Assembly: GCF_000420825.1 (NCBI RefSeq)
Contig: NZ_ATVR01000013.1
Location: 26,401-90,400 of the forward strand
DNA: 64,000 bases
Direction: 5' to 3'
Source of the DNA: Butyrivibrio sp. AE2015
Lineage (GTDB): Bacteria > Bacillota > Clostridia > Lachnospirales > Lachnospiraceae
The notes beneath the pieces are model-generated. The model saw only the letters and a program-made list of their open reading frames with translations. It searched no databases and was not told the origin of the DNA. Position numbers and translations under genes: made by a program. Positions 8,228 through 17,400 of the stretch are shown piece after piece (the first letter of the stretch is position 1; every line of letters starts with the position of its first letter).

Positions 8228-10690
8228 TCAATCACCACAAATCCCAGTCCAGAACTGAGATACAGCGTTTTTGACCGTACCGGTCGTTACAATCTTATAA
8301 TCTTTCCACTCTCTTGGGAAAAGAGCTCTGTAACTTCCTTGCATAAACCTGTCATCTAAAAGTGCTGCAACGCCCATATCTTCTTCAGTTCTGATCACTC
8401 GTCCTGAAGCCTGAAGGACCTTATTCATGCCTGGAAATCTATATGCATAGTCAAAGCCATCAAGTCCTTTTTCATCAAAGTATCCCCTTAATATCTCTCT
8501 TTCGTTGCACACAAGAGGTATACCTGTTCCAACTACTATTACACCAATAAGACTGTCATACTTAAGATCAATGCCCTCACTAAAGATTCCTCCCATAACG
8601 CAGAATCCAAGGATATTTTTATCCTCCACCACATCTATATCCATGTGGATAACTTTTGAAAGGTCCAGATCATTTCCCGCTGAGAATCTGTCCAGGAACA
8701 TTTCCCTTGCATCCTCACTCATAAAGCTCTGCTGAACTAAAAGCTCTGTTGTCTCCTCATCCAAAAAGTTATCCTCGAAGCATGCAAGAACCTCATCCAA
8801 AAACTGATGTGACGGGAAGAAAATAAGGTAATTTCCACTTCTGGCGCTGACTATATTGTGGATATATCCCGCAATATTCATGTACTGCGCCTCACTCCTT
8901 TGTGAGTACCTGCTGGTAACATCACTTCCAATAAATAGCCCTAGTCTGTCCGGATCAAAAACAGATTTGGCATACATCTCAAAATCCTCATCTGTTCCTC
9001 CAAGGAGCTTTTTATAATACTGAATCGGTAAAAGAGTTGCAGAAAATAGTATTGATGATCTGCCTCTGGCCATGCACTCCGAGAGATTTCTTGACGGATC
9101 TGCGCAGTAGAGCCTTACTAAAAAGCTTCCATCTTCAGAAAACTCGCTGTACATCACATAGTGATCATCCACTCTGTCATAAATTGTCAAAAATCTCGAT
9201 ATATCAAAGTAAAACTCCAGTATATCATCTCTGCATGGACCTTCAGAATGATTTTCCAAATACTCGGATATTATCCCTGCCAGCCTGTTAAGCGGATTGA
9301 TCAGCTTTTCTATTGAGGTAAGCTTAGTACATCCGTCACATTCTCTTTTCATCTCCAGCATTACCTTGTTGCATTTATCCAAATGCCCCGCAATGCTCGG
9401 GTGGTACTCTTTTATGGTGTTCTTAAGCTCAAGAAAATTCTCTTTTCTAAGAACAGCGCTATACATGTCCCTTCCTCTGTCAAGAAGATTATGGGTCTCG
9501 TCAACAAGGAAGATATAATCGCCCTTTAGTCCATCTGCGAAAAATCTCCTAAGATATACAAAGGGATCAAAGACATAGTTGTAATCGCAAATTACAGCAT
9601 CGGCCCAAAGGCTCATATCAAGAGACATCTCAAAGGGACAGACCTCATGCTTTCTGGCATATTCTATGATCACTTCCCTGTCAAAAGAGTCCTCGTGAGT
9701 CAGGCAGTCAAATATGGCGTCATTTATCCTGTCATAATGCCCTTTTGCGTAGGGGCATACAACCGGATTGCAGTTTCTCTCGGTATCTTCCAAAAAACAT
9801 ATCTTATCCCTGGCAGTTATTGTAACCGTCTTAAGGCTCATATTCTGAGTTTTTCTCAGGGTATTAAAGGCCTCCTCCGGAACCGTCCTTGTTATAGACT
9901 TTGCTGTCAGGTAAAAGATCTTGCTGGTCTTGCCCTCTCCCATGGCCTTGATGGCAGGAAATACAGTGGTTATGGTCTTTCCTGTGCCGGTTGGAGCTTC
10001 CAAAAAGAGCTTTTTCCCATGTATGATAGTTCTGTAAACGCCTGCTGCCAGATCTTTTTGCCCATCTCTGTAAGGAAAGGGGAAAGCAACCTTCTTAAGA
10101 GAAGCAGTTCTTTCTATACTCCAATTGTATTCAAAATCAGACCACTTTAAGTAGCTGCTTATGATATCGTCAAACCATCCGGTTATTTCTTTATAAGAAA
10201 ACTTATAGTCAAAATACTTCATTTCCTCAGAGTCTATGTTGCAATAGCTCATTCTGACTTTTATCTCAGGACATTTTATCTGCCTTGAATATATGGCAGC
10301 GTAGCACTTAGCCTGAGCCAGATGTACCAACACCGGTTCTTTTAGGTGATTTAGATCCCTGTAGGTACCCTTTATCTCATCTATCAGGGGCATGGCAACG
10401 CTTTTCTCGATAAAAGACTCCTGGGCATCATATGCTCCGGGTTTGCCAAAAAACTTATCTAAAATTCCGTCAGCTCTTCCGGATATTACAAGTTCATAGC
10501 CGTTTGCACTATATACATACTCAAGGGGAACCTCCGCATGATAATCAGGTCCCATGCTCTTTTGTATCATCCTGTGTATTCGGCCACCTTCCTGCATTGC
10601 ATCTGCAGGAGCCTGATGTATTCTGTTGTCTATGTCGCCGCTTCGAAGTATGAATTCAACAAGTCCGCGTACAGATATCTCAATCCTCAT
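8228..10690 (-). CDS. Cas4-like nuclease fused to XPD/DinG-type Fe-S helicase
   Basis: The 820-residue protein has two parts. Residues 1-180 form a PD-(D/E)XK nuclease domain: D74 in GRADG and the E105-x-K107 pair in DEIKGTYRD fit the active site. From about 200 on it is a superfamily 2 helicase: Walker A EAPTGTGKT at 231-239, four cysteines suited to a 4Fe-4S cluster (C298, C307, C312, C351), DETH at 397-400 and the motif VI region QASGRVIRT near the end. Helicases of this type unwind DNA 5' to 3' in repair. The ribosome site GGAG supports the ATG. It is not next to any CRISPR locus here; a general repair role is likely. Confidence 0.88.
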   Translation of the reverse strand: MRIEISVRGLVEFILRSGDIDNRIHQAPADAMQEGGRIHRMIQKSMGPDYHAEVPLEYVYSANGYELVISGRADGILDKFFGKPGAYDAQESFIEKSVAMPLIDEIKGTYRDLNHLKEPVLVHLAQAKCYAAIYSRQIKCPEIKVRMSYCNIDSEEMKYFDYKFSYKEITGWFDDIISSYLKWSDFEYNWSIERTASLKKVAFPFPYRDGQKDLAAGVYRTIIHGKKLFLEAPTGTGKTITTVFPAIKAMGEGKTSKIFYLTAKSITRTVPEEAFNTLRKTQNMSLKTVTITARDKICFLEDTERNCNPVVCPYAKGHYDRINDAIFDCLTHEDSFDREVIIEYARKHEVCPFEMSLDMSLWADAVICDYNYVFDPFVYLRRFFADGLKGDYIFLVDETHNLLDRGRDMYSAVLRKENFLELKNTIKEYHPSIAGHLDKCNKVMLEMKRECDGCTKLTSIEKLINPLNRLAGIISEYLENHSEGPCRDDILEFYFDISRFLTIYDRVDDHYVMYSEFSEDGSFLVRLYCADPSRNLSECMARGRSSILFSATLLPIQYYKKLLGGTDEDFEMYAKSVFDPDRLGLFIGSDVTSRYSQRSEAQYMNIAGYIHNIVSARSGNYLIFFPSHQFLDEVLACFEDNFLDEETTELLVQQSFMSEDAREMFLDRFSAGNDLDLSKVIHMDIDVVEDKNILGFCVMGGIFSEGIDLKYDSLIGVIVVGTGIPLVCNEREILRGYFDEKGLDGFDYAYRFPGMNKVLQASGRVIRTEEDMGVAALLDDRFMQGSYRALFPREWKDYKIVTTGTVKNAVSQFWTGICGD

Positions 10691-10740
10691 ATTTTCTCCG
10701 GAATCTATGCTTATTTATATCAGGCTTTTCTTAGAAAAAG

Positions 10741-10777
10741 AAAAAGCTCCATGATATTTTATACCATGGAGCTTTTT
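10741..10777. terminator. Strong intrinsic terminator after the HPr-like gene
   Basis: A perfect 13-bp stem (10741-10753 with 10765-10777, core AGCTCCATG/CATGGAGCT) is flanked by A-rich DNA on the left and T-rich DNA on the right, so it can work in both directions. On the minus strand it ends the HPr-like transcript before the helicase gene. Confidence 0.88.
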
Positions 10778-10803
10778 TAATCTACAATGAACAAATTGTT
10801 TTA

Positions 10804-11043
10804 TCAGCCTGCAACTGCAAGAGTGTCAAGGTACTGCTCGAATTCTGCGTTATGTCCGCTGAACTCTACAGTAAGCTTCTGATTAAAATCAAGGCCAAGA
10901 ACGCCTAAAATTGATTTAGCGTCAACCACATACCTGTTGTAATATATATCCACGTCAAAGTTGCACTTAGAAGCTGTGTCCACAAAATTCTTAACCTGTG
11001 AAGGCTGCAAGCTTATATTTTTTCTAATCATCTGTCTTAACAT
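10804..11043 (-). CDS. HPr-fold protein lacking the phosphorylatable histidine (Crh-like)
   Basis: The 79-residue product aligns with HPr along its length: TASKCNFDVDIYYN matches the first helix and strand, and DAKSILGVLGL matches the region of regulatory Ser46 (here S44). At the position of active His15 there is Gln13, in the context ISLQPSQ. Bacillus Crh carries the same His-to-Gln change. Such a protein cannot pass phosphate to sugar permeases but could be phosphorylated on Ser by HPr kinase and act as a CcpA partner. It is monocistronic, between asnA and a terminator. The Crh-like role is inference; clostridial species often carry several HPr paralogues. Confidence 0.8.
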   Translation of the reverse strand: MLRQMIRKNISLQPSQVKNFVDTASKCNFDVDIYYNRYVVDAKSILGVLGLDFNQKLTVEFSGHNAEFEQYLDTLAVAG

Positions 11044-11046
11044 AAA

Positions 11047-11100
11047 TAGTCACCCCTTTCTTTATGCGACTTAAAAAACTATATCGTTAAAGTGTGACTA
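11047..11100 (-). promoter_or_regulatory. Inverted repeat that could mask the ribosome site of the HPr-like gene
   Basis: TAGTCAC (11047-11053) pairs perfectly with GTGACTA (11094-11100). On the minus strand the second arm lies within the ribosome site region AAGGGGTGACTATTT just before the ATG. The 40-nt loop is long, so this could also be a protein operator around the promoter. Confidence 0.35.
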
Positions 11101-11128
11101 TTTTGTGAAGAAATTGCGAATAATTCGT

Positions 11129-12139
11129 TTAAAGAATCTGAATTCCGTTAGAAACTGCTTCTTTTACCATATCTTCTGGCCAGATTGAACATTGAACTTC
11201 TCCGATGTGTGCCTTTCTTAAGAAGAACATGCAGATTCTGGACTGTCCGATTCCCCCGCCGATAGTATAAGGAAGCTCTTTATCCAGAATCGCCTTCTGG
11301 AATGGAAGCTGTGCTCTCTCCTCGCAGCCTGCTTTCTTAAGCTGTGACTTAAGGGAGTTCTCATCTACACGGATACCCATACTTGAAAGCTCAAGTGCAA
11401 TATCAAGAACCGGATAATATACGATGATATCAGCATTGAGTTCCCAGTCATCATAGTCAGGAGCTCTACCGTCGTGTCTGTCACCTGAAGGTAAAAGATC
11501 ACCAATCTTCATGATACATACAGCGCCCTTAGCCTTGGCAATATAGTATTCACGTTCCTTTGGAGTATACTCAGGGAACATTTCCTCAAGTTCCTGAGTT
11601 GTGATAAAGAAGATCTCCTCAGGAAGGATTTCTTCAATATAATCATACTGAATGGACATGAACTTCTCAGTCTTGCGAAGAACCTTGTATACGTTTCTTA
11701 CTGTTTCCTTGAGGAATTCTTCATTTCTGTCCTCTTTAGTAATAACTTTTTCCCAATCCCACTGATCTACAAAAATGGAGTGAATATTATCAGGTACCTC
11801 ATCACGTCTTACGGCGTTCATATCTGTATATAAGCCCTCGCCTACGTTAAAACCGTATTTTTTAAGGGCATATCTTTTCCACTTAGCAAGAGAATGAACT
11901 ATCTCTGCATTGCGACCGTCCTGATGAAGGATATCAAAAGAAACTGGTCTCTCTACACCATTAAGATTGTCATTAAGACCTGACTCAGGTGTAACAAATA
12001 AAGGGGCTGTAACTCTCTGAAGATTGAGCCTTGTGGAAAGCATCCCCTGAAAGAAATCTTTAACTGTCTTGATGGCAACCTGTGTATCGTGCAGATCAAG
12101 CGCTGACACATAGCCACTCGGAATCTTTAAATTTTCCAT
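11129..12139 (-). CDS. asnA: Aspartate-ammonia ligase (asparagine synthetase A)
   Basis: AsnA makes asparagine from aspartate, ammonia and ATP in the cytoplasm. The 336-residue length is normal and the sequence matches the family throughout: LFVTPESGLNDNLNGVERPV near the start, VDQWDWEKVI in the middle, and IGGGIGQSRICMFFL with HIGEVQCSIWP at the end. The latter holds ATP- and aspartate-binding residues of this class II synthetase-like fold. A strong GGAGGAG ribosome site precedes the ATG. The gene is monocistronic with its own promoter; no T-box is visible in its short leader. Confidence 0.97.
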   Translation of the reverse strand: MENLKIPSGYVSALDLHDTQVAIKTVKDFFQGMLSTRLNLQRVTAPLFVTPESGLNDNLNGVERPVSFDILHQDGRNAEIVHSLAKWKRYALKKYGFNVGEGLYTDMNAVRRDEVPDNIHSIFVDQWDWEKVITKEDRNEEFLKETVRNVYKVLRKTEKFMSIQYDYIEEILPEEIFFITTQELEEMFPEYTPKEREYYIAKAKGAVCIMKIGDLLPSGDRHDGRAPDYDDWELNADIIVYYPVLDIALELSSMGIRVDENSLKSQLKKAGCEERAQLPFQKAILDKELPYTIGGGIGQSRICMFFLRKAHIGEVQCSIWPEDMVKEAVSNGIQIL

Positions 12140-12174
12140 AATTCTCCTCCAATTTTGATAGCGTATATAAATAG

Positions 12175-12203
12175 ATTAAATTACTTTTTTTATTTTTATG
12201 CAA
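12175..12203 (-). promoter_or_regulatory. Predicted asnA promoter
   Basis: On the minus strand TTGCAT (12203-12198) and TTTAAT (12180-12175) are 17 bp apart, with an A-rich spacer, 36 bp before the asnA start codon. Confidence 0.55.
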
Positions 12204-12251
12204 GAAAAAAATATCATATAAATACGTTTTTTCCATGATTGGCTGTGGTTA

Positions 12252-12280
12252 TTGACAAATCCCGGGCAGAAGCGTTTAAT
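12252..12280 (+). promoter_or_regulatory. Predicted promoter of the thiT transcript
   Basis: TTGACA (12252-12257) and TTTAAT (12275-12280) are 17 bp apart, about 20 bp before the TPP aptamer. TAATAT two bases further on is an alternative -10. Confidence 0.6.
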
Positions 12281-12299
12281 ATGAATTGCAAAACAAAAT

Positions 12300-12396
12300 A
12301 ATACCGCTAGGGGAGCTATGCTGAGATTGAACGATTTTTTCGTCGGACCCTTATTACCTGAACCGGATAATACCGGCGTAGGGAAGCATTTAGTAT
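12300..12396 (+). ncRNA. TPP riboswitch aptamer
   Basis: The conserved THI-element blocks appear in order: CTAGGGGAGC, CTGAGATTGAA (from 12321), GGACCC with ACCTGAACCGGATAA (12345-12370), and CCGGCGTAGGGAAGC (12373-12387). They form the two sensor arms that bind the pyrimidine and pyrophosphate ends of thiamine pyrophosphate. The downstream gene is a thiamine transporter, as expected. Exact aptamer ends are approximate. Confidence 0.96.
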
Positions 12397-12440
12397 CTTT
12401 TTTCGTGTAGAGATATATCATCTTTAAATGAAAAAATAAA

Positions 12441-12480
12441 CCTCCTCTTGATCTGGTATTTATCAAAGGGAGGATTTTTT
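12441..12480 (+). terminator. Terminator/ribosome-site hairpin of the TPP riboswitch
   Basis: The arms 12441-12452 and 12462-12473 form a 12-bp stem with one wobble and one C-A mismatch, followed by TTTTTTT (12475-12481). The right arm, GGGAGG, is also the thiT ribosome site, 8 bp before the ATG at 12482. One hairpin could therefore stop transcription and, in any read-through RNA, hide the ribosome site. Confidence 0.8.
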
Positions 12481-12481
12481 T

Positions 12482-13174
12482 ATGGATTTATTTTTACAGG
12501 ATGTCAGTGGTGAAGGCGTTTATAGCATCACAACCGGCGGTTACATTTTATTTATAGCTCTTATGGTTGCAGCACTTCTTGTAGTGAGCTACCTTGTAAA
12601 CAGAGATGGAAAGGGCAGGATCAGTATCAGACAGCTCACCACATCAGCTCTTTGCATTGCACTTGCTTTCGTATTATCTAATATAAAGCTTTTCAGAGCA
12701 CCAATGGGAGGCTCTGTCACAGTATTCAGTATGTTCTTCATCACATACATCGGATATATGTACGGACCACGAGTAAGTCTCGCAGCAGCCTTTGCATATG
12801 GACTTCTCCAGATGATAAGCAACCCATATATCGTAAGTGTTCCTCAGCTCATATGCGATTATGTCCTTGCTTTTGCAGCACTTGGTCTGGCAGGATTTTT
12901 CCATAACGAAAAATACGATATGTATAAGGGATATATTGTAGGTGTCCTTGGCAGATATTTCTTCTCTTTCCTGTCCGGCGTCGTATTCTTTGCAGACTAT
13001 GCTCCGGAAGGAATGTCACCTATAGTTTATTCTCTTCTTTACAACGCAGCATATTTAGGACTTGAGGCATTACTTACACTTGCAGTTCTCATGATTCCTG
13101 TAGTAAGAACCGGTCTTAACAGGCTCAAGCATGAAGCCACAGACTACAGCGTCAGAAAAGAAGCTACTCTATAA
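12482..13174 (+). CDS. thiT: ECF-type thiamine transporter, substrate-binding subunit
   Basis: ThiT is the S component that binds thiamine in the membrane and joins a shared ECF energizing module encoded elsewhere. About six hydrophobic segments lie within 230 residues. The block APMGGSVTVFSMFFITYIGY and the following YGPRVSLAAAFAYGLLQ match the family. The N-terminus is longer than in lactococcal ThiT, with an extra hydrophobic segment before the core (about residues 18-40). It is the only gene behind the TPP riboswitch, so it should be off when thiamine is abundant. The 3' end overlaps the convergent hflX gene by 11 bp. Confidence 0.93.
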   Translation: MDLFLQDVSGEGVYSITTGGYILFIALMVAALLVVSYLVNRDGKGRISIRQLTTSALCIALAFVLSNIKLFRAPMGGSVTVFSMFFITYIGYMYGPRVSLAAAFAYGLLQMISNPYIVSVPQLICDYVLAFAALGLAGFFHNEKYDMYKGYIVGVLGRYFFSFLSGVVFFADYAPEGMSPIVYSLLYNAAYLGLEALLTLAVLMIPVVRTGLNRLKHEATDYSVRKEATL

Positions 13175-14483
13175 TATAGGCATTATATCTGTTATAGTCG
13201 TCGCTGCCTAAGGTAGCGACGATTTTTATGCCCTCTTCAAGGTATTCAGAATTCTTTACAACACCTTTTCCTGTTAAAAGACTAAGTATCCCTCCTTCAG
13301 AATAAGGAATAAGCAGTTCACAGTCATTTTCATTCTCACTAAGTTTCTTTTCTATAAGTTCAATAAGAGTGTTCAGGCTTTCATCTTCCCTTGCTGAAAT
13401 ATATATTCTGTCATCCATGGATCTTGGCACCGGCATGACAAGCTGCCCGCTTTGCTCCTGTTCATCCTGCACCACATCAGATTTGTTAAAAACATAGATA
13501 ACAGGTATATCTCCGGCACCTATCTCAGCCAGTGTTTCTTTTGTCACATCCATATGATAACGATATTCAGGATCCGAAAAATCTATTACCTGAAGGAGCA
13601 GATCTGCGTACTTAGCCTCCTCGAGAGTTGACCTGAATGCTTTTACCAGTGCATGTGGAAGTTCACTGATAAATCCGACGGTGTCCGAAAGAAGAAATGG
13701 TCTGTGTCCCGGCGCAGAAATCTTTCTTACAGATGTATCAAGTGTGGCAAAAAGCATATCTTTTTCCAGAACCTGCTTCTCATCAAATCCTTCGCCGCCA
13801 TAGAGCCTTAGAAGGTTATTCATTATTGTGGACTTACCTGCATTGGTATATCCAACCAGAGATATTCTGGGAAGTCCCGATCGTAGGCGCCTTCCTCTCT
13901 GAGTGTCACGCTCTTTTTCAATAGCAGTTAAATCTCTTCTAAGTTCAGCCATTCGGTGCTCAATACGCCTTCTGTCCAGCTCTAGCTGTTTTTCACCAGA
14001 TCCCTTATTGGAGAGTCTTCCGCTGCCACCGCCCTGCCTTGAAAGAGACGTTCTCATATGCGCAAGTCTTGGAAGCATATACTGGAGCTGGGCGTATTCT
14101 ACCTGCTGTCTGGCTTCTTTGGTCTTGGCGCGCTTGGCAAAAATCTGCAGAATAAGTCCTGTTCTGTCTATAACCTCTGTATCAAGAGCCTTTTCAAGGT
14201 TTCTTATCTGCATTGGAGATAATGTGTCATTGAATATAATGATATCCGCTTCAAAAACATCCAGGGAATTACGTATTTCTTCAACTTTTCCGCTGCCAAT
14301 ATAAGTACTTCTGTCCGGATTCGGAAGAGACTGCGTAACAGTGCAAGCAACTTCAATATCTATAGCTCTTGTAAGCTCTTTTAACTCATCCATTGACCTC
14401 TCAAGATCAAGGTCATTTCCACCCTGATCAAGGCCTACAAGAATTGCTCTTACTTTCTTTTCTTCTTTTATGTTTTCGTACAT
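13164..14483 (-). CDS. hflX: GTPase HflX, ribosome-associated
   Basis: HflX binds the large ribosomal subunit, splits stalled ribosomes after stress and hydrolyses GTP. The glycine-rich motif RQGGGSGRLSNKGSGE, G1 GYTNAGKST, G3 DTVGFISELP and G4 NKSD are all visible. I start it at the ATG at 14483 (439 residues), preceded by GAGGAAG. An ATG 39 bp further upstream would overlap the end of addA and has no better ribosome site. It follows addA by 8 bp and is probably co-transcribed with it. Confidence 0.95.
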   Translation of the reverse strand: MYENIKEEKKVRAILVGLDQGGNDLDLERSMDELKELTRAIDIEVACTVTQSLPNPDRSTYIGSGKVEEIRNSLDVFEADIIIFNDTLSPMQIRNLEKALDTEVIDRTGLILQIFAKRAKTKEARQQVEYAQLQYMLPRLAHMRTSLSRQGGGSGRLSNKGSGEKQLELDRRRIEHRMAELRRDLTAIEKERDTQRGRRLRSGLPRISLVGYTNAGKSTIMNNLLRLYGGEGFDEKQVLEKDMLFATLDTSVRKISAPGHRPFLLSDTVGFISELPHALVKAFRSTLEEAKYADLLLQVIDFSDPEYRYHMDVTKETLAEIGAGDIPVIYVFNKSDVVQDEQEQSGQLVMPVPRSMDDRIYISAREDESLNTLIELIEKKLSENENDCELLIPYSEGGILSLLTGKGVVKNSEYLEEGIKIVATLGSDDYNRYNAYIIE

Positions 14484-14491
14484 TCTCTTCC

Positions 14492-17400
14492 TCACTTCAT
14501 CCTTATTTCTTTTCCAAGGCAAAAAGAATAAATATACACTTCTTTTACCTTCATACCTGTAGATGCCTCTATGGCCCTTTTATAATAATCGAGCTGTACT
14601 TTATATCTTGAAACAAGCTCAGAATCACTCTTTACATGGTCTGTCTTATAATCAAGGAGCACAATCTCTCCATTTTCGATAAAGAACGCGTCGATGATAC
14701 CCTGAATAAGCACCATTTCTTCATCCGGGAATTTTGCATCAAGCTCTTTTGAAGGAATCCCCATCATAAAGGGCTTCTCACGCATGAGCGCGCCGTTTCT
14801 AAAAGCCGCTCCCATTCTTTTTCCAAGGCTCGTCTCCAGGAAAGTAGCAATATCAGTGGCTTTGATTGACTTCGTATACTCAGGCGGGATCACGTGGAGC
14901 TTTTCTTTTTGCATCAGCCACTCTTTTACTGCCGACGCAATATCATCTTTAGTTTTGGCAAAAAGACTCTCTTCCCCATAGATTGGTTCATCCAAAAGCT
15001 CCATTACTCTATGGTAAGCGGTTCCCCTCTCTGCACCTGAGAGCACATCTTTAGAAGAAGGGCTGTCATTTTTCACTTCAGGCTCTTCATAACTTATCTC
15101 TCTGGTAAATACTTCACCTTCCTCATGCAGCTTTTTGCTCTTTAATTCTGTAACAGTAGTCTTAGTAAAAAGACCTCTCAAATCCTCGTGGGCATATTTT
15201 GCCTCAAACTTTGCTCTTAGTCGTTCTGATAACTGCTCATCAAAACAGGTATCAATATCCCCCTTTAAGTTCTCAAGCCTCATTGCACCTTTTACATTTT
15301 CATTTCCAAGGGCATCTGATAGTTCAGTATCATTCATACTCTTAAACTCAAAAGCTATGTTTCCGGCATCTTTATCCACAAAGGGCAGGTAATTCTCTTT
15401 TGCAATCCCCAGCTTATCAAGAAGTTTTTCTACACTTGGATGCCTTATGACAGATGGCAGGATAATATCAAGATAACTGTCCGCAGAGGTCTTCATGGAA
15501 TATGGTAAAAGATTATTTCCTGCTATTACCGGAATGTTCCTTATAACGCCCTCCAGCTTATCATTCAGACTCTTGCAGGAAGCCGTCATAATAAGCTTTT
15601 CTTTCGCACGTGTAAGCGCAACATACAGTACTCTAAGCTCTTCGCCAAGGCTGTCTTTTTCCATTTTATCTGCGATGATCAGGCGCTTTAATGTGTCATA
15701 TCGCACTCTAAGCTCAGTATCTATACACTTTACACCTATTCCAAGATCAATGTCAGCAATCAGGTCACCCTTTGTATCCATCTTGTTAAACTTTTTGGAA
15801 AGTCCTGCCACGAAGACTACAGGGAATTCCAGTCCCTTACTCTTATGGATAGTCATGATCCTGACTACATCCGCATTTTCATCAATGATTCCTGCTTCGC
15901 CGTAATCCACCATTGAAATCTTCAGATGTTCAATATATCTGATAAAGTGGAACAGTCCCTTAAAGCTTGATTTTTCAAAGCTAAGCGCCCTGGAAAGAAG
16001 CTGATCAAGGTTTGCTTTCCTCTGACTTCCGGAAGGAAGGGCTGCTATATACTTATCATAGCCTGTCTTTCTGATAATATACTGAAGAAGCTCATGAACA
16101 GGCGTGTAAACGGACATCTCCCTAAGTTCCTGCAAAAAGTCCGTAAATTCGGCTAATTTTTGATATTTCCCCTTGTCATTATTAACAAGTTCAACAAGTC
16201 CATGATAAAAAGAGTCATCAGAACCAATTGCTATTCTATATTCAGACAGTTCCTCATCAGTAAAACCTCCAATAGGTGAATGCATCACACCCACAAGTGG
16301 AATGTCCTGAAGGGGATTATCAATTATAGTCAGTATATTAAGCATTGTGCTGATCTCACCGGTCTCAAAATAACCACTTTTCGATTCAATATAAGCAGGG
16401 ATGCCCTGAGCCTCAAGAACGCTCTTAAAGGCATCATCCCAACCGGCATTACTTCTTAAAAGGATTACAATATCCTTAAACTTAAGCTTTGGATCAGCTT
16501 TCATAAGCTCTTTTATGCGGATGGAGATTGCAAGAGCCTCTTTCTCTTTTGTATCATATGAGTCTATATCCACATCAGGATTGGAGACATCTCCTGTAGG
16601 TGCCCCATCTATCATAATGAGTTCCGGTGACATGTCAAATGCAGGACTTTCATACTCTGCTCCGGTCACAAGCTCCGCATCCTTGTCATATTCTACTCCG
16701 CCAAGGTCTTTGCCCATTATCTTTTTGAAGATAAAGTTTGTTATCTCAAGAACTTCTTTTCTACTTCTAAAGTTCTTGTGAAGGTCTATTCTGCGGTCCT
16801 TTGATGAGACATCCTTGGAATATGTCCCAAGTTTTTCCATAAAGATCTCTGGTCTGGCAAGTCTGAATTTGTAGATACTCTGCTTAACATCACCTACCAT
16901 GAACCTCTCAGACTTTGTAACATCTTCGCCGGAAATTGCCTTAAGCATCATCTCCTGAACATTATTGGAATCCTGGTACTCATCGATCAGCACTTCTTTG
17001 TAGTAATCTCTGTATTCAAGCGCCACAGCAGAAGGTGTATCACCAGGATGGTCTACCAATATCTGCAGCGCAAAATGCTCCATATCAGAAAAGTCGATCA
17101 TCTGCTTTTCTCTTTTTTTGTCATCAAAGCGCTTTTTAAACTCTTTCGTAAGCCTGCAAAGCTCTCTGACTGCTCTGTCGCAGAGCTTCATCTGCTCGAC
17201 TATTACATCTGCAGTCAGAGCCAGATAGTCCTCTGTCAGCTTCTTTATTTCATCCTTAACACCATTTCTTACCTTCTGAACATAATCTTTTTTATCGGGG
17301 GATACGGAATCGTCCTTTTTTCCTGGGAGTCTGCCAAAAGAAATCCCGCGAACCCTGTCAAATAGCTCATTGTAGGTATTATATCCCAAAACCGCATAAA

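Noticed and set aside
12176..12466. Minus-strand ORF of 96 codons over the asnA-thiT gap
   Set aside because: It lies antisense to the TPP riboswitch and its terminator and has no family likeness or good ribosome site.
14484..14522. Longer N-terminus for HflX starting inside the addA end
   Set aside because: It would overlap addA by 31 bp, adds residues unlike the family, and the internal ATG has the better ribosome site.
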